Below, one piece after another: positions 1 to 6,803 of a DNA stretch of 7,878 nucleotides. A model generated the notes under the pieces. The model saw only the letters and a program-made list of their open reading frames with translations, was not told the DNA's origin and did no database searches. Positions within the stretch are counted from its first letter, which is position 1. Each line of letters starts with the position of its first letter. The stretch lies in NCBI GenBank assembly GCA_903851455.1, contig CAINOM010000108.1, positions 1 to 7,878 on the forward strand, given 5' to 3'. This stretch comes from an uncultured Bacteroidota bacterium (lineage in GTDB: Bacteria; Bacteroidota; Bacteroidia; Chitinophagales; Chitinophagaceae). Both the position numbers and the translations under genes were made by a program.

Positions 1-633
1 ATCACTACGGAGAACTGGCAGGGCATAAAAGAAGAGCTGGGCGACCTGCTGCTGCACATCGTTTTTTACAGCAAGATAGGCGCAGAGCAGGGGCAATTCA
101 CTTTTGATGATGTAATAGAGACCGTATGCAATAAGCTCATCAACCGCCACCCTCACATATATGGCAGCGTGAAGGTGGAAAACGAAACGGAGGTAAAGCA
201 GAACTGGGAAAAGATAAAGCAGGCCGAAGGCAAAAAGTCGGTGCTGAGCGGTGTGCCCCCATCTATGCCTGCCCTGATAAAGGCGCTGCGGCTGCAGGAA
301 AAAACAAAGCAGGTAGGCTTTGAGTGGGAAAATACCGGCCAGGTGCGCGACAAGGTAAATGAGGAGATACAGGAATTATACGAGGCCGTGGATGGCGGCA
401 ACCAACAGGAGATAGAAGATGAATTTGGCGATGTGCTGTTTGCGCTCATCAATTATGCACGATTTGTAAAGGTAGATCCCGAACTGGCGCTGGAGCAGAC
501 GAACAAGAAATTCATCCGTCGTTTTCAGCGCGTGGAAGATATGGCGCAGGGACAGGGCAAGTCGCTGCACGATATGACGCTTTGGGAAATGGATGAGTTG
601 TGGAATAAGGTGAAGGAAGAGGAGCGGAAGTAA
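1..633 (+). CDS. mazG: MazG nucleoside triphosphate pyrophosphohydrolase, 5'-truncated by window edge
   Basis: This enzyme hydrolyses (d)NTPs to the monophosphate and pyrophosphate, and is thought to clean aberrant nucleotides from the cytoplasmic pool. The frame is open from base 1 to the TAA at 631-633 and encodes 210 residues. MazG of E. coli has about 263, so roughly 50-60 N-terminal residues lie outside the window. Two MazG repeats are visible. The end of the first has the EELGDLL acidic segment at visible residues 11-17. The second is complete, with EEIQE at 121-125 and EFGD at 141-144, which together match the Mg-binding EExxE...ExxD pattern. The C-terminus resembles full-length MazG (a FIRRFQRVE-type segment and an ending rich in W and E). 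A GTG at 169 could be mistaken for the start, but homology continues well upstream of it. The next gene starts 110 bases downstream and has no evident functional link. Confidence 0.93.
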   Translation: MTTENWQGIKEELGDLLLHIVFYSKIGAEQGQFTFDDVIETVCNKLINRHPHIYGSVKVENETEVKQNWEKIKQAEGKKSVLSGVPPSMPALIKALRLQEKTKQVGFEWENTGQVRDKVNEEIQELYEAVDGGNQQEIEDEFGDVLFALINYARFVKVDPELALEQTNKKFIRRFQRVEDMAQGQGKSLHDMTLWEMDELWNKVKEEERK

Positions 634-743
634 CGAATTGCTTCGTATGTTATTTAGCGTGGATGTTAATTCAGCAGATCGGTCCCGCTGGGCTCACAAG
701 CAACTGTGCTTTTAGCTATTGAGTTAAACTATTAGTAAACAAA

Positions 744-3700
744 ATGTTCAGGCGATATCCATATTGGGGGTGGCTCATCCTGGGCTTGCTGCTGTGGTGC
801 ATCAATGGGTATAACTACCACTTGCACCGGCAGGATATGATGCCCGAGCGTATGGCCAAAGCCATCACCGCTGACCTCAGGCAGCGCAACGATGCCTTCG
901 AGGGCTTCCTGGAAGATCACAGCCTGGTGCGCCACATGTTCAGCGACTCGCTCACAGAGAAGGAGACCGACCGTTTAAACAAATTTCCGTTCTACGTTTA
1001 CGCTTTTGATAAGGACTCGCTGAAGTATTGGAACACCAATATTTTCACACCGGTATACAACGATTCCCTGCTGGGCAAGACGGTGGTGCTGAGAAATGAA
1101 AAGGGCGTGTTCGTCGCCCGCTGCATGGAGCAACCCGTTGCAGGAAAGAACAAAAGACTGATTGCACTGTTCCCCGTATTCATTACTTACCCACTGGAGA
1201 ACGACTACCTGAGAACTCATTTCGCCGCGTCCGACAACATCCCCGTCACTACAAAAATATTATCGCCAGCTACGCCGCACGCTGGCGGGTTTCCGGTTTC
1301 TATGCGCGGAAACGATGTAGTGTTTTATCTCCAGTTCAATACTGCAGATGTGCAGAAGTGGATACCCAGCACGCTCTTTATATTGATGCTGCTCGCGGCC
1401 CTGGTGGTAAGTATATCGTGGGTGCAGCTAATGGTCATTTACCTCACCCGCAACAGGTCTTCACTCACCGGCCTCATTGTCACGTTGTCGCTGGTTGGTA
1501 TTTTCCGTGCAGCGCTATACTTCTACGGTCTGCCGTTTAACCTTGATACCCTCACCTTCTTTTCACCCAGCCTGTATGCCTCCAGCAAGTTCCTTTCGTC
1601 GTTCGGCGACCTGTTCATCAATACACTGTGTGTGCTGTGGATCATCGTATTTATTACCCGCCATACACCCTACAAAAATTATTTCGACGGGCTGAAGATA
1701 AAGCCGCTCAGATACGCGGTAGCTGCAATTTTGATTTGTGTGCTCTTCCTGTACATGAATTTCTTTGTGGGCCTGGTGCGCAGCCTCGTGCTCGACTCCA
1801 GCATCTCTTTCGATGTAAGCCATTTCTACTCTATCAACATCTATACCATACTCGGCCTGCTGGTAATCGGCGCCATGACGGGCATCTCCTGCCTCGTCAT
1901 CTACCTGTTCAATGTACAGTTCAACGCGCTGATCGAAAACAACTGGGTGAAGTTTTTGCTGATAGCCATTGCAGGAATAATATTGCTGAGCGCAAGCGGC
2001 AATCTTAATGATCCCTTTTACGACTCACTGGCTATATGCCTGCTGATCTTTATCATCATGCTGGACATACCGGGTTTCACGCTGGTATCAGACCTCTTTG
2101 AGCCACACATGATCGCATGGGCCGTTTTCATTTGCGCGTTCTGCACGGGGGTTGTACAATACTTCAACGAGATAAAAGAAAAAGGCGCCCGCAGGGCCTA
2201 TGTAGAATTAAAGTTTTCGCCGCACCGCGATAACCTTATGGAGTATGACTTTGATAAAAAAGCCTACGCTATAGAGAAGGATAAAGCGCTGAAAACTTTT
2301 TTCAGCAGGCCTTCTGCCACTGGCAGAAAGAATATCACCGAGCGCTTCAACGCCTTGTACTTCACCGGCTCCGTAAATAAATATCAGGCCTGGCTTTACC
2401 TGTTCGATGATAATGGCAAAAATTTATTTAACAAAGACACGCTCAGCTATACTACCTTACAGAATAAGAAAAACGAATCCTGGGCCACTAATTCGACCTT
2501 CCTTTTTTACATGGAAGAGCTGCACGACCGGCACTTTTACTACGCCTATATTCCCATATACAGCGACTCCATAAATAAGAAGATAGGGACAGTTGTTATA
2601 GACCTCGATACGAAGAAGCCAACTACAGAAACTGCCGTATATCCGGAGCTGCTGAAGACCAACACCAACAAGACCAGCCAGCAGGAAAACGAATACTCAG
2701 TAGGCGTATATATGGATGGCAAACTGGTGTCGCAAACAAAGGACTATCCATTTACCACGCTGCTGAAAAATGACAACCTCAAGGAGCAGGACTTCGCTTT
2801 TTACGACAACAAGAATGTTTCTGAACTGCGATATAAAGTAGAAGACAAGCGTGTGGTAGTGGTAGCGCATGAGCATAACCGTACCCTCGAGATGATCACG
2901 CTGTTCTCTTACATATTCGTGATGCAGGTTTTCATTGCCCTGTTCATTGTCATTTACCAGCTCTACCTTTCTTATTTCACCGGCGCCATTTTAGCCGGCA
3001 GCTTCCTGAAGCTGACACTGGGCAAGCGCGTGAGGTATTCCATGCTGGCCATCGTACTTATATCTTTCGTGGTGGTCTGTTCGGTGACCATCTGGTTCTT
3101 TACCAACCAGTACCAGTTGTCTAACATCAAAAAACTGCAGTCGAATATGCAGATCGCGCGGCAGTCGGTTGATGATGAGCTGAAGCTGGTAAACGCCTTT
3201 TCATCCTATGCCCGCTTCGATTCTATCTGCCGGTCTAACTGGTTCAAAGACTACATCATCAGAACTGCAAACCGGCAGAAAATAGACATCAATATATTCC
3301 ACGATCACGGCACTCTTTTCTCCTCGTCGCAGGAAGAGATCTACGACAAAGGACTGGTATCAAGAATGATGCGGCCAGCCGCGATGTTCCAGCTCAACAA
3401 ACTGGGAAAATCTATAGTGGTGCAGAATGAACGGGTAGCTGGCTTGTCTTATCTTTCGGCATATGAGCCGTTGACCGACGAATTTGGCAAGACCATGGGC
3501 TATATCAATGTGCCCTTCTTCTCCTCTGAAAAAGACCTGAATCTGCAGATCTCCAATATCGTGGTCACGCTTATCAATCTCTATGCGTTCATATTCCTTA
3601 TCTCCAGTGTCATCACAGTTTTTATCACCCGGTGGATAACGCGGACGTTCAACATGATCATAAAGCAGTTTGGCCGCATAAACCTGCAGCGCAACGAGCG

Positions 3701-4478
3701 CATACAATGGCCTTATGACGATGAGATAGGCTTGCTGGTAACCGAGTATAACAAGATGGTGAACAAGGTGGAAGAGAACGCAGCCAGGCTGGCACAGAGC
3801 GAGCGTGAAAGCGCATGGCGCGAAATGGCCCGCCAGGTAGCCCACGAAATAAAGAACCCGCTGACGCCCATGAAGCTGAACATTCAGTACCTGCAGCAGG
3901 CCATGAAAAATGACGCGCCCAACATAAAGCAGCTCACAGATAAGGTGGCAGATTCGATCGTGGAGCAGATAGATAACCTCTCTTATATCGCGTCGGAATT
4001 TTCGAATTTTGCGACCATGCCGGAGGCCCGGCCGGAAAGAATGGAGCTGGGCGAGCTGCTGCACAAAGCAGTGCAGCTGCACCTGGACAGTGCCCGTGTG
4101 AAGGTGACCATACTGGACGTGCCTGAACAGCTTTATGTATATTCAGACCGCAGCCAGCTGCTGCGCGTATTCACCAACTTGCTCGAAAATGCAAAGCAGG
4201 CAATACCCGCAGAGCGCAATGGCAACATACTCGTTTCACTGACCACTGAAAATAATGAAGTAACCATCTCCATTGCCGACAATGGCTCAGGCATACCAGA
4301 AGAGATCGTGGGGAAATTGTTCCAGCCTTACTTTACTACCAAAACCTCCGGCACCGGCCTGGGCCTCGCAATGACAAAAAAAATAATCGAGTTCTGGAAA
4401 GGCACTATATGGTTTGAAACTAAAGAAGATGTAGGCACTACCTTTTTTATCAGGCTGCCGTTAACCCCTGACTCCTAA
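744..4478 (+). CDS. Large multi-sensor transmembrane histidine kinase, NtrY-like catalytic core
   Basis: This is a membrane sensor kinase of 1244 residues that should autophosphorylate a histidine and pass the phosphate to a response regulator not seen here. Hydrophobic segments lie near residues 8-23, 210-232, 241-260, 288-305, 324-344, 365-389, 401-416, 427-440, 455-473, 718-738, 765-786 and 940-962. With the N-terminus inside, this puts three domains outside the membrane: 24-205, 474-716 and 787-939. The second (around Y547 to I614-G615) and the third (ending near G919-Y920) look PDC/Cache-like. A HAMP linker spans about 963-1010 and ends in DEIGLL. The kinase core is complete: H-box VAHEIKNPLTPMK with H1034, N-box with N1145 and N1149, G1 box DNGSG at 1179-1183, and G2 GTGLGLA from 1203. 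No receiver domain is fused. The H-box resembles NtrY. The ATG at 744 follows an A-rich leader. The ligand and target are unknown. Confidence 0.9.
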   Translation: MFRRYPYWGWLILGLLLWCINGYNYHLHRQDMMPERMAKAITADLRQRNDAFEGFLEDHSLVRHMFSDSLTEKETDRLNKFPFYVYAFDKDSLKYWNTNIFTPVYNDSLLGKTVVLRNEKGVFVARCMEQPVAGKNKRLIALFPVFITYPLENDYLRTHFAASDNIPVTTKILSPATPHAGGFPVSMRGNDVVFYLQFNTADVQKWIPSTLFILMLLAALVVSISWVQLMVIYLTRNRSSLTGLIVTLSLVGIFRAALYFYGLPFNLDTLTFFSPSLYASSKFLSSFGDLFINTLCVLWIIVFITRHTPYKNYFDGLKIKPLRYAVAAILICVLFLYMNFFVGLVRSLVLDSSISFDVSHFYSINIYTILGLLVIGAMTGISCLVIYLFNVQFNALIENNWVKFLLIAIAGIILLSASGNLNDPFYDSLAICLLIFIIMLDIPGFTLVSDLFEPHMIAWAVFICAFCTGVVQYFNEIKEKGARRAYVELKFSPHRDNLMEYDFDKKAYAIEKDKALKTFFSRPSATGRKNITERFNALYFTGSVNKYQAWLYLFDDNGKNLFNKDTLSYTTLQNKKNESWATNSTFLFYMEELHDRHFYYAYIPIYSDSINKKIGTVVIDLDTKKPTTETAVYPELLKTNTNKTSQQENEYSVGVYMDGKLVSQTKDYPFTTLLKNDNLKEQDFAFYDNKNVSELRYKVEDKRVVVVAHEHNRTLEMITLFSYIFVMQVFIALFIVIYQLYLSYFTGAILAGSFLKLTLGKRVRYSMLAIVLISFVVVCSVTIWFFTNQYQLSNIKKLQSNMQIARQSVDDELKLVNAFSSYARFDSICRSNWFKDYIIRTANRQKIDINIFHDHGTLFSSSQEEIYDKGLVSRMMRPAAMFQLNKLGKSIVVQNERVAGLSYLSAYEPLTDEFGKTMGYINVPFFSSEKDLNLQISNIVVTLINLYAFIFLISSVITVFITRWITRTFNMIIKQFGRINLQRNERIQWPYDDEIGLLVTEYNKMVNKVEENAARLAQSERESAWREMARQVAHEIKNPLTPMKLNIQYLQQAMKNDAPNIKQLTDKVADSIVEQIDNLSYIASEFSNFATMPEARPERMELGELLHKAVQLHLDSARVKVTILDVPEQLYVYSDRSQLLRVFTNLLENAKQAIPAERNGNILVSLTTENNEVTISIADNGSGIPEEIVGKLFQPYFTTKTSGTGLGLAMTKKIIEFWKGTIWFETKEDVGTTFFIRLPLTPDS

Positions 4479-4600
4479 AAGGCAACCAACAATTTAGCAT
4501 ACCTGCTAACCTGTACGGCCGGTCTTCATCCAGCAGATTTATTTTACATAGAATTACCGAACTCCCAAAGTTTTACCAAAGCCGAAAGCTTATTCTCCAG

Positions 4601-4626
4601 CGAACTCCCCTTTAGGGGCAGGGGGT
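4601..4626. repeat. GC-rich palindrome in convergent gap, candidate dispersed repeat or terminator
   Basis: The convergent gap between the kinase and murB holds CTCCCCTTTAGGGGCAGGGGG. CCCC at 4607-4610 can pair with GGGG at 4615-4618 across a TTTA loop, and a second G-run follows at 4620-4625. The 9-mer CGAACTCCC occurs twice, at 4558-4566 and 4601-4609. From memory, similar C-run/TTTA/G-run elements recur between genes in Bacteroidota genomes, so a dispersed REP-like repeat is plausible. It could also help end transcription from either side, but there is no T-tract after the stem on either strand, so it is not a classical intrinsic terminator. Only one copy can be seen in this window. Confidence 0.35.
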
Positions 4627-4630
4627 GGCT

Positions 4631-5635
4631 TCACCACACCTGTACTTCCCGTTCCAGTTCAATGTTGAATTTTTCCTTTACGGACTTTACGATCTCGCTG
4701 GAGAGGTTCCATATGTCTTTGCCCTTTGCGTGTGCGTAGTTCACCAGCACCAGGGCCTGCTTCGCATGTACGCCTGTATCGCCTTTGCGATAGCCCTTCC
4801 AGCCGCAGCGCTCTATGAGCCATGCCGCCGGTACTTTTACGAGCAGATCATTTACCGGGAAGGATGGTACCGCATCATATAGCGAGCGCAGCTGCGCAAA
4901 TTGCGCCTTGGTGATCGTCGGATTTTTAAAAAAGCTGCCGGCATTGCCTATCTGTTTCGGGTCGGGCAGCTTGCTGGTCCGTATGTGCATTACTGCATAG
5001 GCTATAGCTTTTGCAGATAGTTCCACTACGCCCATGTTTTCCAGCTCTTCCTGTATAGCGCCGTAGCTGGTATTGTAGGTTGGTTTTTTACTCAGTTTGT
5101 AAACTACAGATGTAATGAATGCCTTGTCCTTTAGCTGGCGCTTAAAAATACTGTCGCGATAACCGAAAGCACATTCGCGGTTGCTATAGGTAAGAAAGGT
5201 TTTTTCTTTCCAGTACCAGAAGGTAACGCTCTCTATAGTCTCCTTTGCCTCCACTCCATACGCGCCGATATTCTGCATCGGCGATGCACCCACCGTGCCG
5301 GGTATCAGCGCCAGGTTCTCAATACCCCCTAGTCCTTTGTTGATCGCATACAGTACCAGGTCGTGCCATATTTCACCTGCCTGCACATTGAGCCATATAT
5401 GATCTTTGTTTTCCCGCTCTACCGTTATCCCTTTTAGCTTATTATGCATCACCACACCTGTAACCGGGTGTGTAAGCAGTATATTGCTGCCACCGCCAAG
5501 CACATGCTTTTTTTCGGGCAATGCTGTTATCTCTGCCAGGTCATTAATATCATCCAGTTCCACAAAATACTCGGCCGGTACATCTATGCCGAATGTATTG
5601 TATGGTTTCAGAGAAATATTTTGTTGCAGGTGCAT
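4631..5635 (-). CDS. murB: UDP-N-acetylenolpyruvoylglucosamine reductase (MurB)
   Basis: MurB is a cytoplasmic flavoenzyme. It uses NADPH to reduce UDP-GlcNAc-enolpyruvate to UDP-MurNAc, the second committed step of peptidoglycan precursor synthesis. The 334 residues are close to the E. coli enzyme (342). The FAD-binding part has GGGSN at 47-51 and IPGTVGASPMQNIGAYG at 111-127. Candidate catalytic residues align with the family: R160 in FGYRDS, the proton-donor serine S234 in NAGSFFKNP, and E330 in the C-terminal LEREVQVW. The segment around Y191 (NTSYGAI) fits the tyrosine loop of type I (E. coli-type) MurB. The ATG at 5635 puts the conserved NTFGID segment at residues 13-18, as expected. 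It lies 105 bases downstream of the dipeptide epimerase on the same strand and converges on the kinase gene. It appears intact. Confidence 0.97.
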   Translation of the reverse strand: MHLQQNISLKPYNTFGIDVPAEYFVELDDINDLAEITALPEKKHVLGGGSNILLTHPVTGVVMHNKLKGITVERENKDHIWLNVQAGEIWHDLVLYAINKGLGGIENLALIPGTVGASPMQNIGAYGVEAKETIESVTFWYWKEKTFLTYSNRECAFGYRDSIFKRQLKDKAFITSVVYKLSKKPTYNTSYGAIQEELENMGVVELSAKAIAYAVMHIRTSKLPDPKQIGNAGSFFKNPTITKAQFAQLRSLYDAVPSFPVNDLLVKVPAAWLIERCGWKGYRKGDTGVHAKQALVLVNYAHAKGKDIWNLSSEIVKSVKEKFNIELEREVQVW

Positions 5636-5651
5636 TGAGTACTTTGTTGAT

Positions 5652-5685
5652 CTAAATTACATAACTGTGCGTTTATCCTTGCAAA
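5652..5685 (-). promoter_or_regulatory. Candidate Bacteroidota-type promoter for murB
   Basis: Read on the minus strand, TTTG (complement of 5682-5685) is followed after 22 bases by TAATTTAG (complement of 5652-5659). This is seven of eight matches to the Bacteroidota -7 element TAnnTTTG, at a spacing within the reported range for its -33 TTTG partner. The murB ATG starts 16 bases beyond the -7 element. The -33 match lies inside one arm of the inverted repeat at 5677-5713, so a protein bound to the dyad could control this promoter. Short AT-rich matches occur by chance, and murB may also be read through from the epimerase gene. Confidence 0.3.
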
Positions 5686-5713
5686 TCAAAAACAGGATTT
5701 TCGATTTGCAAGG
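5677..5713. repeat. Perfect 11-bp inverted repeat between epimerase gene and murB
   Basis: CCTTGCAAATC at 5677-5687 is matched exactly in reverse complement by GATTTGCAAGG at 5703-5713, with a 15-base AT-rich spacer. The spacer's AAAA and TTTT can extend the stem past a one-base bulge. The dyad sits 27 bases after the epimerase stop and 41 bases before the murB start, both on the minus strand. It could be a stem that ends or stabilises the epimerase transcript, but there is no T-run after it on either strand. It could equally be an operator, since one arm covers a candidate murB -33 element. The repeat itself is certain; its role is inference. Confidence 0.7.
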
Positions 5714-5740
5714 TAAATGGATTACAGGTGTGCGTTAATG

Positions 5741-6763
5741 TTAATTTCTTCCTGTAAATTTTACCCCCAGTCCGTTTCCGCCACTTAGCTTAATTACCCC
5801 ATTCTCATACGTCAGGCCTTTGGCTATATCCTCGTTCAGCAATAGCGGACCGTCTGCATCCACCTCATCAAGCAGCGGTAGCAGGTTAGCAACCGCAGCA
5901 GTGCCTATACTGCTTTCATTCATGGATCCCATCATCACCTTCAGCCCCAGTGCGCGGGCCTCCTTTATCATTCGCATCGCCGGTGTTATGCCACCACACT
6001 TGGTGAGTTTTATATTTATGCCATGGAAGCCGTCAACGCATTTTTTTACTTCATCTTCGGTGCGGCAGCTCTCATCAGCAAATAACGGCAGCGGCGACAA
6101 TTTTTTCAGCTCTGTCATAGCCTCTCGGTCTTCCTTCGGCAGGGGCTGCTCTACAAGGGTCACACCCAGTTTCTGCAACTCCGGTAGCAGTCTTTTTGCT
6201 TCTTCAAATGTCCAGCCTTCATTGGCATCCACCCTGAATGGCGCATCCGTATGTTTTCTCAGCGCGATCAATCTGTCTATATCATCTGCACTGCCGGTCT
6301 TTATTTTGTATACCGGCCATGGATGCGCTTCCATTTTGGCCACCATATTTTCAATGGTATCCAGCCCTATGGTGTAATCGGTGACCGGGGCGTTCTCCCA
6401 GTTGATACCGAGCATTTTATATAGCGGCATCCTGCGCATCTGTGCCCATAGATCCCAACCCGCTATATCCAGGGCCGCTATAAGAAAATGCTGGCCTGGT
6501 ATCAGGTGATGCAGAAAATGCCAGAAACGCTGCGGATCGGTAAGGGCATAACGCTCTATCATAGCCCGCTTGCTTTCCAGCGATGCCACCATATCCGGTA
6601 CCGTTACGTTGTAGTAGGTAATGGCTGGCGCTTCGCCATACCCGGTCATATCTGCCAGGCCCAGCGAAACGATCAGGGTAGGCTGGTGCGTCTTGGTGCC
6701 CTTGAATATGGTAAATGGATATTCAAACGGCAATTCAAAGGAATAATGCCTTAATTGTAACAT
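5741..6763 (-). CDS. Dipeptide epimerase, enolase superfamily (L-Ala-D/L-Glu epimerase-like)
   Basis: This cytoplasmic Mg-dependent enzyme inverts the alpha carbon of one residue in a dipeptide by 1,1-proton transfer. In muropeptide recycling the substrate is L-Ala-D-Glu. The 340 residues contain the expected enolase-superfamily barrel. KIK at 153-155 supplies one acid/base lysine. The metal ligands are D179 (RVDAN), E205 (VEQP) and D230 (ADES). The second lysine is in the INIKLTKCGG segment (K252 or K255). A DxD pair at D302/D304 (VDADGP) corresponds to the motif that binds the dipeptide amino group in known epimerases. The N-terminal capping domain covers about residues 1-120. Bacteroidota members of this family vary in specificity and some prefer other or hydrophobic dipeptides, so the Ala-Glu assignment is tentative. 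The gene lies upstream of murB on the same strand and is divergent from the glycosyltransferase, 40 bases away. Confidence 0.9.
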   Translation of the reverse strand: MLQLRHYSFELPFEYPFTIFKGTKTHQPTLIVSLGLADMTGYGEAPAITYYNVTVPDMVASLESKRAMIERYALTDPQRFWHFLHHLIPGQHFLIAALDIAGWDLWAQMRRMPLYKMLGINWENAPVTDYTIGLDTIENMVAKMEAHPWPVYKIKTGSADDIDRLIALRKHTDAPFRVDANEGWTFEEAKRLLPELQKLGVTLVEQPLPKEDREAMTELKKLSPLPLFADESCRTEDEVKKCVDGFHGINIKLTKCGGITPAMRMIKEARALGLKVMMGSMNESSIGTAAVANLLPLLDEVDADGPLLLNEDIAKGLTYENGVIKLSGGNGLGVKFTGRN

Positions 6764-6787
6764 TCGATAAAATTGCGACTATTTTTG
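6755..6787 (+). promoter_or_regulatory. Candidate Bacteroidota-type promoter for the glycosyltransferase gene
   Basis: TATTTTTG at 6780-6787 matches the Bacteroidota -7 consensus TAnnTTTG at every fixed position and lies 16 bases before the ATG at 6804. An ATTG at 6754-6757 sits 22 bases upstream and could act as the -33 element (consensus TTTG). The proposed -33 falls inside the first codons of the divergent epimerase gene, so both genes would be controlled from a very compact region. No comparably good promoter is visible on the minus strand in the same gap. Confidence 0.38.
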
Positions 6788-6803
6788 TTCAGAAAATAAT
6801 AGT

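Noticed and set aside
169..633. A complete short MazG starting at the GTG at 169
   Set aside because: The same frame is open to base 1 and carries the first MazG repeat's EELGDLL segment, so the gene is truncated by the window edge and does not start there.
634..743. Promoter or hairpin in the mazG-kinase gap
   Set aside because: Only weak pieces are present (a 3-bp CCC/GGG stem near 684-692 and imperfect TAnnTTTG matches). Nothing rises above chance, although a kinase promoter probably lies here.
3360..4082. A 240-residue minus-strand frame opposite the kinase catalytic region
   Set aside because: It is fully antisense to strongly conserved HAMP/HisKA sequence and has a His/Leu/Tyr-rich composition typical of a shadow frame, with no recognisable domain.
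4577..4594. Possible intrinsic terminator for the kinase (AAGC/GCTT stem)
   Set aside because: The stem is only 4 bp of mostly weak pairs and is followed by ATTCT rather than a T-run, so it is too weak to call.
5820..6377. A 185-residue plus-strand frame opposite the epimerase
   Set aside because: It is a Ser/Phe-rich mirror of a clear enolase-superfamily gene with all catalytic residues, so it is a shadow.
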